From an uncultured Oscillospiraceae bacterium (GTDB lineage: Bacteria; Bacillota; Clostridia; Oscillospirales; Acutalibacteraceae), in contig URQJ01000131.1 of NCBI GenBank assembly GCA_900549945.1, positions 1 through 5,658 on the forward strand: DNA of 5,658 nucleotides. Direction: 5' to 3'. The notes under the pieces are model-generated. The model had not been told where the DNA came from. It saw only the letters and a program-made list of their open reading frames with translations, and made no database searches. Below, one piece after another: positions 1 to 5,215 of this stretch. Made by a program: the position numbers and the translations under genes. Each line of letters begins with the position of its first letter. The stretch's first letter is position 1.

Positions 1-266
1 GGCAGCAGCGATGTTGCGAGCGGGGCGTCCTCCCTTTGAAGCAGGCCGTTCTGCACCCAGAACTGCACCGCGCTTTCCGCTCTGCTGCCGCTGAGGCCGA
101 CCGCCGCGGCGATCTCCTCGGCGGAGTAGCTCCGCCCGTTATTGCGCAGAAGCCAGAGGATCACTTTGAGCTGATCTCCATCCGCCGCTTTGATGTATTG
201 GTCGACGAGCGCGCCGGGCACGGCAAAAACGGAGCTCCAAGCTCCGAGCTGCAGCGCATATCCCAT
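1..266 (-). CDS. DnaD-domain replication protein, N-terminal part (runs off the left edge)
   Basis: Reading the minus strand from an ATG at 266 gives an open frame of 88 complete codons to the window edge; the C-terminal part lies outside. The protein begins MGYALQLGAWSSVFAVPGAL, followed by a lysine-containing helix (DQLKVILWLLRNNG, about residues 31-44) and a winged-helix-like segment (about 47-77, with AEEIAAAVGLS and QFWVQNGLL). This is the N-terminal pattern of clostridial DnaD-like proteins: a short FAVP/LVD motif, LKVxLWLLRN, then a small helix-turn-helix. In Firmicutes DnaD helps load the replicative helicase during primosome assembly and remodels DNA; the exact role of this paralogue is inferred. 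The start is supported by a purine-rich ribosome site (GGAAAGGGG) about 9 bases upstream and by a promoter at 317-345. The gene is divergent from the tRNA gene. The C-terminal DnaD domain that would confirm the family is not visible. Confidence 0.8.
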   Translation of the reverse strand, partial: MGYALQLGAWSSVFAVPGALVDQYIKAADGDQLKVILWLLRNNGRSYSAEEIAAAVGLSGSRAESAVQFWVQNGLLQREDAPLATSLL

Positions 267-316
267 CCACAACCGCCCCTTTCCGACAGTGTTTGCAAAA
301 TGAATTCGTAAGGATA

Positions 317-345
317 AGTATAGCACAAGTCCGGCGCGCATACAA
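317..345 (-). promoter_or_regulatory. Sigma-A-like promoter of the DnaD-domain gene
   Basis: On the minus strand a -35 box TTGTAT (345-340) is separated by 17 bases from a -10 box TATACT (322-317). A TG one base before the -10 makes it an extended -10. Transcription would start near 310, giving a leader of about 45 bases before the ATG at 266. Confidence 0.65.
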
Positions 346-415
346 GGGTGAACGCACGCCGGGAGCTGCCGAAAAAACGGGCGACAAAATTTCCGAAAAA
401 ATTTCAAATCAGGTA

Positions 416-444
416 TTGACTTCCGTCATGCTTTTATGTATAAT
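416..444 (+). promoter_or_regulatory. Sigma-A promoter of the tRNA-Thr gene
   Basis: TTGACT (416-421) and a consensus TATAAT (439-444) are separated by exactly 17 bases. The predicted start near 451 lies about 17 bases before the mature tRNA end, as expected for a tRNA gene with its own promoter. The surrounding DNA is AT-rich compared with the coding regions. Confidence 0.8.
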
Positions 445-467
445 AAATGACGTTGCAAACGCAATGT

Positions 468-542
468 GCTGATGTGGCTCAATGGCAGAGCAGTTCACTC
501 GTAATGAACAGGTTGTCAGTTCGATTCTGACCATCAGCTCCA
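468..542 (+). tRNA. tRNA-Thr, anticodon CGT, with encoded CCA
   Basis: The sequence folds as a complete cloverleaf. The acceptor stem GCTGATG (468-474) pairs perfectly with CATCAGC (532-538). The D stem is GCTC/GAGC with a GG-containing loop. The anticodon stem GTTCA/TGAAC holds the loop CTCGTAA, so the anticodon is CGT and reads ACG (threonine). The T arm is GTCAG/CTGAC with loop TTCGATT. The discriminator base is T (539) and CCA is encoded (540-542). It stands alone, with its own promoter (416-444) and its own terminator starting at the final A of CCA. A CGT threonine tRNA is useful in a GC-rich genome where ACG codons are common. The sequence shows no sign of an integration event at the 3' end. 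Confidence 0.95.
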
Positions 543-586
543 AAAACCCAGTATTCAACCGATAAGGTTGGATGTTGGGTTTTTCT
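542..586 (+). terminator. Rho-independent terminator of the tRNA-Thr gene
   Basis: The arms 542-560 and 566-584 form a 19-pair stem with three G-U pairs and a GATAA loop. A run of T residues forms the end of the stem and continues past it (TTTTTCTTTG). The A-run on the left arm and the T-run on the right make the base of the stem an A-U tract. The hairpin begins at the last base of the tRNA's CCA. Confidence 0.9.
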
Positions 587-824
587 TTGTTTCCGCGCAT
601 TGACATGCTTATATACAGCATAAAAGATAAGCATCAAAAACGACCCTCCGGAAAGCGATTCGCCTTTACAGTGACAGCGGTTTTTACAAAAGGAATCCCT
701 GTGTACAGGAGTTCTGAAAAGCAAAACAGCTTTACAGATGCGGCCCGAATAGGGGCGTAGGGCGGCGTTTGCCGGAGCGATTCGGGCAGGTGCTGCGCGG
801 GGAATATATTTAACATTCTGTTTC
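587..824. other. Non-coding stretch with inverted repeats, no gene recognised
   Basis: No convincing coding region was found between the tRNA terminator and the promoter of the CBS-domain gene. Short open frames exist on both strands, but none has a ribosome site or a recognisable product. The stretch contains several symmetrical elements: an 8-base perfect inverted repeat at 605-612/627-634 just after a TTGACA (600-605), a near-palindrome at 693-714 centred on CCTGTGTACAGG, and a nested pair at 743-750/780-787 enclosing CGGC-GTTT-GCCG (763-774). TTTACA occurs three times (665, 683, 731). No run of T follows any of these hairpins, so they are not ordinary terminators. They could be operators, a small RNA or a dispersed repeat; nothing here decides between these. 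Confidence 0.4.
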
Positions 825-853
825 TTGCTTCTGCGGCCGGTCTGTGTTATGCT
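825..853 (+). promoter_or_regulatory. Promoter of the CBS-domain gene
   Basis: TTGCTT (825-830) lies 17 bases from TATGCT (848-853). A TG one base before the -10 box (845-846) gives an extended -10, which can compensate for the weak -10 match. The start of transcription would be near 860, leaving a leader of about 24 bases that contains the ribosome site. Confidence 0.55.
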
Positions 854-883
854 GAAAACAGAATCCGAAAAGGGGGATGCAGT

Positions 884-1582
884 GTGCGCAGCGAAGAATT
901 TATCGACTTATATAAGCAGCTTGAGGATGCGCTGGAGGAGAAATTCAGCGGCGTAAAGCGGCACTATTCGAGCGTTATTTTCGAGTATATCAACCATTAT
1001 GAGAGCGCACCCGTGCGCGAATCCCTGAATCTGTGCAGGGAGATCCGCAATTTGATGACGCACAGTGCAAATCTCGGCGGCGTGCCAATTGTCGAGCCGA
1101 GCGAGCCGGTGCTCGAATCGCTGAAATCGACGCTCGAGTACGTCCGCCGCCCGCCGCTCGCGCTCGATTATGCGACGGCTGGCCAGCGCATCGTCTGCGC
1201 TGGTCTCTCCGACCGCCTTTTAAAGCTGATGGAGCGGATGGATAAAAACGGCTTTTCACATATCCCGATCATAGATAAGAAGCGGTTTGTCGGCGTGTTC
1301 AGCGTTTCCACGATTTTTTCCTGCATCCTGCTCGAGCCGGCGCTGCGCATCACGCCGGAAACGACGATCCGCGAGCTCGGGCGCATGCTGCCCGTCGACC
1401 GGCACATCGAAAACTACGCCTTTGTGGACCGGCACACCACAATGCTCGAAACGCGCCGGATGTTCGAGAAGATCCGCGGCAAAAACAAGCGCCTTTCGGT
1501 GATCTTCATCACGGAGACAGGGAGCCGGGAGGAGCCGCTGCTCGGCATGCTGACGCCCTACGACGTTATGAAGGACGACTGA
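884..1582 (+). CDS. CBS-domain-pair protein with an N-terminal candidate HEPN-like domain
   Basis: This 232-residue soluble protein starts at a GTG at 884 with AGGGGG (871-876) seven bases upstream; the ATG at 877 is out of frame. The N-terminal half (about 1-90) is helical and contains CREIRNLMTH at 51-60. R55, N56 and H60 fit the R-N-x3-H form of the HEPN RNase motif. From about residue 95 two CBS repeats follow: the first ends with HIPIIDKKRFVGVFS (126-140), the second with SVIFITE and LLGMLTPYDVM (205-229). CBS pairs usually bind adenine nucleotides and regulate an attached domain, so a nucleotide-sensing regulator is a reasonable inference. No transmembrane segment or transporter domain is present. 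The gene has its own promoter and no co-directional partner, and it ends at a terminator shared with rpmB. The CBS call is strong. The HEPN call rests on one short motif and could be a chance match in a helical dimerisation domain. Confidence 0.8.
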   Translation: MRSEEFIDLYKQLEDALEEKFSGVKRHYSSVIFEYINHYESAPVRESLNLCREIRNLMTHSANLGGVPIVEPSEPVLESLKSTLEYVRRPPLALDYATAGQRIVCAGLSDRLLKLMERMDKNGFSHIPIIDKKRFVGVFSVSTIFSCILLEPALRITPETTIRELGRMLPVDRHIENYAFVDRHTTMLETRRMFEKIRGKNKRLSVIFITETGSREEPLLGMLTPYDVMKDD

Positions 1583-1586
1583 AAAA

Positions 1587-1620
1587 ACAAATGAGCACCG
1601 ATCGCTCGGTGCTCATCTTT
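1587..1620. terminator. Bidirectional terminator between the CBS gene and rpmB
   Basis: ATGAGCACCGA (1591-1601) and TCGGTGCTCAT (1606-1616) form a perfect 11-pair stem with a TCGC loop. On the plus strand CTTTT follows. On the minus strand the flanking A-run (1582-1590) becomes a T-rich tail, so the same hairpin can end transcription of both converging genes. Confidence 0.9.
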
Positions 1621-1631
1621 TAAGGTCAGCT

Positions 1632-1820
1632 TTAGATTGCTCTTGTAACCTTGCCGGAACGCAAGCAGCGGGTGCAGGCGTATACACGCTTCGGTGTACC
1701 GTTAACAAGTGCCTTTACTCGTCTGATATTCGGTTTCCACGTTCTGTTGGAGCGTCTGTGGGAGTGGGAAACCTGAATGCCGAAGGATACGTCCTTTCCG
1801 CAAATTTCACATTTAGCCAT
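1632..1820 (-). CDS. rpmB: 50S ribosomal protein L28, zinc-ribbon (CxxC) form
   Basis: The protein has 62 residues, the usual size for bacterial L28. It begins MAKCEICGKDVSFG and carries the family core NRTWKPNIRRVKA (25-37) and the C-terminal KRVYACTRCLRSGKVTRA (44-61). C4, C7, C49 and C52 form the two CxxC pairs of the zinc-binding version; many bacteria also carry a cysteine-free paralogue used under zinc shortage. L28 is a small component of the large ribosomal subunit. The start is certain, since a near-perfect ribosome site (TAAGGAGGTG, complement of 1828-1837) precedes the ATG at 1820. The gene is monocistronic, with its own promoter (1867-1895) and the terminator shared with the converging CBS gene. 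Confidence 0.97.
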   Translation of the reverse strand: MAKCEICGKDVSFGIQVSHSHRRSNRTWKPNIRRVKALVNGTPKRVYACTRCLRSGKVTRAI

Positions 1821-1866
1821 CTGTCTGCACCTCCTTAAAGTGCCAAATCTTCATTGCAACATACGT

Positions 1867-1895
1867 ATTGTAGCAGAAACGATCGGAAATTGCAA
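1867..1895 (-). promoter_or_regulatory. Promoter of rpmB
   Basis: On the minus strand TTGCAA (1895-1890) and TACAAT (1872-1867) are 17 bases apart, and TG one base before the -10 makes it an extended -10. Transcription would start near 1860, about 40 bases before the rpmB start codon. The region is back to back with the promoter of the scpAB operon. Confidence 0.75.
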
Positions 1896-1934
1896 GGTTT
1901 ATTTTTGGTTTCTCAATTGTTTTTTAAAAGGGAA

Positions 1935-1963
1935 TTGTTTTTTTTGCGCATATGCTTTATAAT
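1935..1963 (+). promoter_or_regulatory. Promoter of the protease-scpA-scpB-ytfI-ytfJ operon
   Basis: TTGTTT (1935-1940) and a consensus TATAAT (1958-1963) are separated by 17 bases that start with a T-run. A transcript from about 1970 would have a leader of about 140 bases before the protease start. No other convincing promoter is seen before the downstream genes, whose spacing implies a single transcript. Confidence 0.7.
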
Positions 1964-2006
1964 TCATGGTATCCGAAGAAAAGTATCTTTGTGGAAACAG
2001 CCTTGC

Positions 2007-2047
2007 TGCCGCGCACGCTGTGCCGGAAGCGGCGGGTGAGCGCGGCA
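2007..2047 (+). promoter_or_regulatory. Structured leader of the operon mRNA
   Basis: TGCCGCGC (2007-2014) pairs perfectly with GCGCGGCA (2040-2047), and the enclosed segment holds a smaller hairpin GCCG-GAAG-CGGC (2022-2033). An AT-rich stretch and a purine-rich ribosome site follow (about 2060-2088). I do not recognise a known riboswitch or ribosomal-protein leader. There is no T-run, so it is not a simple terminator. Confidence 0.35.
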
Positions 2048-2088
2048 TGTGCGGCGCCTGCTATAAAATTATAAATTTAAGGAAAGGA

Positions 2089-2133
2089 ATGCTTTCGCAC
2101 GGCGGAAGCGATGGTCCTGATTATGCTTTTTAA
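2089..2133 (+). CDS. Possible 14-residue leader ORF overlapping the protease start
   Basis: An ATG at 2089 opens a 14-codon frame (MLSHGGSDGPDYAF, stop TAA at 2131-2133). It follows the best ribosome site in this region: TAAGGA at 2078-2083 ends five bases before the ATG, with a further AGGA next to it. The frame differs from the protease gene, whose ATG at 2111 lies inside it, so the two overlap by 23 bases. Ribosomes ending at 2133 could restart at 2111 or 2123, which would couple the protease to this peptide. The peptide has no recognised family. It may equally be a chance ORF. Confidence 0.3.
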   Translation: MLSHGGSDGPDYAF

Positions 2134-2818
2134 TTCGATTATGAGCCTGCTGCGCGGCGGCAGCGTCGATCCCGTCGGCGTGCTGATGCAGATTCTCGCG
2201 ACGCTCGTCATTATTTTTCTCGTGCTGCCGTTCCATGAATTTGCGCACGGATGGGCGGCAAACAAGCTCGGCGATCCCACGGCACGGCTTTCGGGCCGGC
2301 TGACCTTCAACCCGCTTGCGAGCATCGACCCGCTCGGCGCGGTGTTTCTGCTGCTCTTCGGCTTCGGTTGGGCGCGGCCCGTTCCGGTGGACAGCCGCTA
2401 CTTTAAAAACGAGCGCACCGGCATGGCGCTGACGGCGCTGGCCGGCCCTGCGGCAAACCTGATCGCGGCGTATGCCGGCGCGCTGATCTTCTATGCCATC
2501 GGCATTTTCGCGCCGTATAATGCGGTGGTCCACTACATCCTGATCTTTTTCAACTACTATGCGATGATCAACACCGTGCTCGCGGTATTCAACCTCGTAC
2601 CGATTCCGCCGCTCGACGGCTCAAAGATCCTCGCGAGCTTTTTAAGCGACCGCGCGCGCTTCAAATTCTACCAGTATCAAAGCATGCTCTCGATGGTCGG
2701 CATGGTTCTGCTCGTTTCCGGCATGCTTTCCGGGCCGATCGGCATGGCGGAAAACGCTGTGTACAGCGGCGTGCTCTGGTTGGCGCGGCTGCCGTTCCAG
2801 CTGTTCGGCGTGGCATAA
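2111..2818 (+). CDS. Site-2 protease family (peptidase M50) membrane metalloprotease
   Basis: The product has 235 residues, mostly hydrophobic. A first membrane segment (about 22-41) runs into HEFAHGW (42-48), the HExxH zinc motif with E43 as catalytic glutamate. The family sequence GDPTARLSGRLTFNP (54-68) and GWARPVPVDSRYF (86-98) follows. NLVPIPPLDG (161-170) supplies the second conserved motif with the metal-binding D169. Further membrane segments lie near 73-85, 105-133, 138-160, 190-207 and 215-232. It lacks PDZ and CBS domains, as in the compact YwhC-like group, whose substrates are largely unknown. It would act within the cytoplasmic membrane. The start at 2111 is the only ATG/GTG/TTG option between the in-frame stop at 2078 and M5 (2123), but its ribosome site (GGCGGA) is poor. 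It is the first gene of the operon, 21 bases before scpA. Confidence 0.92.
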   Translation: MVLIMLFNSIMSLLRGGSVDPVGVLMQILATLVIIFLVLPFHEFAHGWAANKLGDPTARLSGRLTFNPLASIDPLGAVFLLLFGFGWARPVPVDSRYFKNERTGMALTALAGPAANLIAAYAGALIFYAIGIFAPYNAVVHYILIFFNYYAMINTVLAVFNLVPIPPLDGSKILASFLSDRARFKFYQYQSMLSMVGMVLLVSGMLSGPIGMAENAVYSGVLWLARLPFQLFGVA

Positions 2819-2839
2819 GCGCGTATGGCAGAGGGAAAA

Positions 2840-3547
2840 ATGGAAACACTTTCCTATAAGCTCGAGGTGTTCGAGGGGCCGCTCGACCTGCTCCTCACGC
2901 TGATTGCAAAAAACAAGCTCAATATTTACGATATTCCGATCGCTTTGCTGCTCGAGCAGTATATGGAGCAGATCGAGCGCATGCAGGCGGAAAATCTGGA
3001 TGTCGCGAGCGAATTCCTCGAAATGGCGGCGCGGCTCGTGCACATCAAGAGCGTTTCGCTGCTGCCGAAGCGCGAGGAAGAGGAAGTACTGCGCCGTGAG
3101 CTGACCGGCCAGCTCCTCGAATACAAGCAGTGCCGGGAAACGGCCGAAAAGCTGCGGGGCATGCTGTCGTTTGACAGGCTCGTGCGCCCGCAGTCGAAAA
3201 TACCGGCCGACTACGCCTACAAGCGGCGCCACGCGCCCGAGGAAATGCTCGCCGCCTATCTCTCGGCGATGGGGCGCAGGCGGCAGAATGTGCCGCCTGC
3301 TGCCGAGGCGTTTTCCGGCATCGTCGCAAGGCCGGTCGTGTCCGTCGCGTCGCAGATCGTTTCCGTGCTGCGGCGTTTGTGGAAGCGCGGGCGCGTGCCG
3401 TTTCGCACACTGTTTGCGGACAAGCACGGCGCTTCGGAGCGCGTCGCCGCGTTTCTCGCGGTTCTGGAGCTCGTCAAGGGCAGGCGGCTGCGTGTGGAGG
3501 GCGACGGGGACGACTGCGAAATCAGGCTGATCAACGGGGGTGAATGA
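2840..3547 (+). CDS. scpA: Segregation and condensation protein A (SMC kleisin)
   Basis: The 235-residue product begins METLSYKLEVFEGPLDLLL, the classic ScpA N-terminus whose helices contact the neck of Smc. LNIYDIPIALLLEQY (27-41) and a helix with AARLVHIKSVSLLPKR follow. A basic, variable middle (about 105-170) leads to a C-terminal winged helix (about 186-232, VPFRTLF to RLRVEG) that binds the Smc head. With Smc and ScpB it forms the bacterial condensin that compacts and segregates chromosomes. I chose the ATG at 2840 because GAGGG (2831-2835) precedes it and the protein then starts like its relatives; an in-frame ATG at 2825 would add five residues without a ribosome site. Length is normal for the family. 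The last 8 bases overlap scpB. A perfect 10-pair inverted repeat lies inside the gene (3276-3300). Confidence 0.96.
   Translation: METLSYKLEVFEGPLDLLLTLIAKNKLNIYDIPIALLLEQYMEQIERMQAENLDVASEFLEMAARLVHIKSVSLLPKREEEEVLRRELTGQLLEYKQCRETAEKLRGMLSFDRLVRPQSKIPADYAYKRRHAPEEMLAAYLSAMGRRRQNVPPAAEAFSGIVARPVVSVASQIVSVLRRLWKRGRVPFRTLFADKHGASERVAAFLAVLELVKGRRLRVEGDGDDCEIRLINGGE
3276..3300 (+). repeat. Perfect inverted repeat inside scpA
   Basis: GCAGGCGGCA (3276-3285) and TGCCGCCTGC (3291-3300) are exact complements around a GAATG loop. The RNA hairpin would be very stable but has no adjacent T-run, so it is not a terminator. It falls in the poorly conserved middle of ScpA. It may be a side effect of GC-rich codons or an mRNA structure. 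Confidence 0.5.
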
Positions 3548-4115
3548 TCTGAAAAAGGAAGAATTGCTCGGCGCGGTGGAGGCCGTCCTCTTTGCATGCG
3601 GCGAGCCGATCGGCGCGGATAAGATCGCGGCGGCGCTCGGCGTGGGGGAAGCGGAGATCCGCGAAATCACCGAGCTTCTGTGTGAAAAATTCAACACCCC
3701 GCACAGCGGCATCCACCTGCTGGTGCTCGAAAACGACCTGCAGCTTGCGACGAACCCGGCATTCATCGAGCCGGTGCGCGCCGCGCTGGACCTGCGCCGC
3801 AACGCGCCGCTTTCACAGGCGGCGATGGAGGTGCTCGCGGTCATCGCGTACAACCAGCCGGTTACGAAGGCGTTTGTCGAGCAGGTCCGCGGCGTGGACT
3901 GCTCCGGCGTCATCGGCAGCCTGACGCTCAAGGGGCTCATCGAGGAGCGCGGCCGGCTGGAGCTGCCGGGGCGGCCGCTCCTGTACGGCACGACGGACGC
4001 GTTCCTGCGCTGCATGAACATCCGCTCTGTGGCGGATCTGCCGCCGCTGCCGAAGAGCGAAGGGGCGGAGGCGGCCGATGCAGAGCCGCCTGCGGACGGC
4101 GGTGCGGGCGCATGA
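3540..4115 (+). CDS. scpB: Segregation and condensation protein B
   Basis: This 191-residue protein has two winged-helix domains. The first is about 8-72 (ELLGAVEAVLFACGEPIGADKI at its start), the second about 90-160 with LSQAAMEVLAVIAYNQPVTK (91-110), GVDCSGVIGSL and the signature ELPGRPLLYGTTDAFLR (141-157). ScpB dimerises and binds ScpA, regulating the Smc ATPase ring in chromosome segregation. The tail after about 168 is rich in Ala, Glu and Pro and looks disordered. The GTG at 3540 lies inside the end of scpA (stop 3545-3547), an 8-base overlap implying translational coupling. A TTG at 3564 behind AAGGAAGAA is a less likely start because it would remove part of the first helix. The stop overlaps the next ATG (ATGA). 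Confidence 0.96.
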   Translation: MNDLKKEELLGAVEAVLFACGEPIGADKIAAALGVGEAEIREITELLCEKFNTPHSGIHLLVLENDLQLATNPAFIEPVRAALDLRRNAPLSQAAMEVLAVIAYNQPVTKAFVEQVRGVDCSGVIGSLTLKGLIEERGRLELPGRPLLYGTTDAFLRCMNIRSVADLPPLPKSEGAEAADAEPPADGGAGA

Positions 4116-4756
4116 TCGTTCTGTGGATTCTGCTCGGGCTTCTGGCGGCTGTTTTTCTGTTTCTTTTGGTTCCCGTGCACGCCGGTGTGCGCTACCGGGA
4201 AACGGTAGAGCTCACGGTGCGCTGGCTGTTCCTGCGGCGCACGCTGCTGCCGGAGCCTGAAAAGCCGAAGCCGGAAAAGGCGCCGCCTGCCGGAGAAAGC
4301 AAGCCGCCCGCGCCGAAGAAAAATCCCCTGCGCGAAAAGCTCGCGCGCTTTCGCGAGGCCGAGGGCCTTTCGGGGCTTCTGCGCCTTGCGGGCGATTTCC
4401 TGCGGCTGACGGGTACGTCCGCCGTGAAGATCATCCGGCGGCTGCGCGTGCGCGATTTCGACCTCTACGTGCTGGCCGGCGGCGAGGACGCCGCGGCTTC
4501 GGCCATCCTGTACGGGCAGGCCTGCGCTGTGGTGTACCCGGCGGCAGAGGCACTTTTTGCGCTGGCGAAGTGCAGGCGCCGCCGCGTGACGGTCGACCTC
4601 GATTACAGGATAAAGGCGCCGGCCGCGCAGCTTTCAGCGGACGTTTCGGTCCGGCCGATATTCCTGCTGGTTTACGGCCTGCAATATCTGATCGGGCTTC
4701 TCCCGATCTATCAAAGATTCAGCGGCCCCGAAAGCGGGGCAAAGCGGAAAGGTTAA
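4112..4756 (+). CDS. ytfI: DUF2953 membrane protein, YtfI-like
   Basis: The product has 214 residues. One N-terminal membrane segment (2-22) is followed by a short strand region (GVRYRETVELTVRWLF). A Pro/Lys/Glu-rich linker (47-70) leads to a helix, and the DUF2953-type core starts near 105 (IIRRLRVRDFDLYVLAGGEDAAASAILYG in its beginning). It ends with a hydrophobic stretch (about 185-202, RPIFLLVYGLQYLIGLLPIY) and a basic tail. The molecular function of the family is not known. The YtfI assignment rests on the domain features plus the ytfJ gene directly downstream, as in Bacillus. The start overlaps scpB by ATGA and needs coupled translation, since no clear ribosome site is seen. Two hairpins occupy its last 20 codons, just before ytfJ. 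Confidence 0.82.
   Translation: MIVLWILLGLLAAVFLFLLVPVHAGVRYRETVELTVRWLFLRRTLLPEPEKPKPEKAPPAGESKPPAPKKNPLREKLARFREAEGLSGLLRLAGDFLRLTGTSAVKIIRRLRVRDFDLYVLAGGEDAAASAILYGQACAVVYPAAEALFALAKCRRRRVTVDLDYRIKAPAAQLSADVSVRPIFLLVYGLQYLIGLLPIYQRFSGPESGAKRKG
4690..4740 (+). repeat. Two tandem hairpins just upstream of ytfJ
   Basis: GATCGGG/CCCGATC (4690-4696, 4702-4708) with a 5-base loop, and GCCCCG/CGGGGC (4725-4730, 4735-4740) with an AAAG loop, are both perfect. They lie in the last codons of the DUF2953 gene and end 6 bases before the ytfJ ribosome site. Neither is followed by T residues, so mRNA processing or stabilisation fits better than termination. Confidence 0.5.
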
Positions 4757-4760
4757 AGCT

Positions 4761-5168
4761 ATGAGTGAAAACAAGGTCAACAATCTTCTCGGCGCATCCA
4801 TGGACAAAATCAAGGAGATGGTGGACGTCAACACCGTCGTCGGCGATCCGATCACGACGCCGGACGGCACGACGGTCATCCCGGTTTCCCGCGTGAGCTA
4901 CGGCTTTGCGGGCGGCGGTACCGATCTGCCCTCGAAAGTACAGCCGGAAAAGGGGCTTTTCGCGGGCGGCAGCGGCGCGGGCATCACGATCAGCCCGATC
5001 GCGTTTCTCGTGATCGCGAACGGCAATGTGCGCGTCTTGCAGATCGAGCCGTACCTGTCGTCTGTGGATCGAATCATCGCCAACGCGCCGGATATGGTCG
5101 ATAAGCTGGCGGGGCTTTTCAAGAAGGATGATGGAGACGGAGACGCCGCTCTGCCGCCGCAGTATTGA
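4761..5168 (+). CDS. ytfJ: GerW family sporulation protein YtfJ
   Basis: The 135-residue soluble protein matches the YtfJ/GerW pattern: an N-terminal helix (VNNLLGASMDKIKEMVDVNT, 6-25), VVGDPITTPDGTTVIPVSRVSYGF (26-49), a glycine-rich loop (51-53), then GGSGAGITISPIAFLVI (69-85) and a C-terminal helix (about 102-120). The family is widespread in spore formers, and in Bacillus subtilis it is a forespore protein whose proposed role in germination is disputed. The start at 4761 has GGAAAGG (4746-4752) eight bases upstream, and the gene begins 4 bases after the DUF2953 stop. The acidic tail after the last helix (DDGDGD, 123-128) is variable in the family. No separate forespore promoter was recognised, although the two upstream hairpins could set its own expression level. 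Confidence 0.92.
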   Translation: MSENKVNNLLGASMDKIKEMVDVNTVVGDPITTPDGTTVIPVSRVSYGFAGGGTDLPSKVQPEKGLFAGGSGAGITISPIAFLVIANGNVRVLQIEPYLSSVDRIIANAPDMVDKLAGLFKKDDGDGDAALPPQY

Positions 5169-5215
5169 CCGGCATAAATCGCCGCCCGGCGCCATAAAAT
5201 GGGCTGTGGCAGGTG

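Noticed and set aside
36..311. A 91-codon plus-strand frame at the left edge
   Set aside because: It is antisense to the DnaD-domain gene, which has family motifs, a ribosome site and a promoter.
600..630. TTGACA as the -35 box of a promoter for a small RNA
   Set aside because: No acceptable -10 box lies 16-18 bases downstream; the best match is TAAAAG at 15 bases, which is too poor to annotate.
468..634. tRNA-Thr as an attachment site of an integrated element
   Set aside because: No integrase gene and no direct repeat of the tRNA 3' end are found in the window.
634..816. A 60-codon minus-strand frame in the non-coding stretch
   Set aside because: It has no ribosome site and no family I can name, and its codons span the inverted repeats described for this region.
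2642..4180. A 512-codon open frame on the minus strand
   Set aside because: It runs antisense to the protease end, scpA and scpB, which have clear family motifs. Its product is Ser/Arg/Ala-rich low-complexity sequence with no recognisable motif, typical of an antisense shadow in GC-rich DNA.
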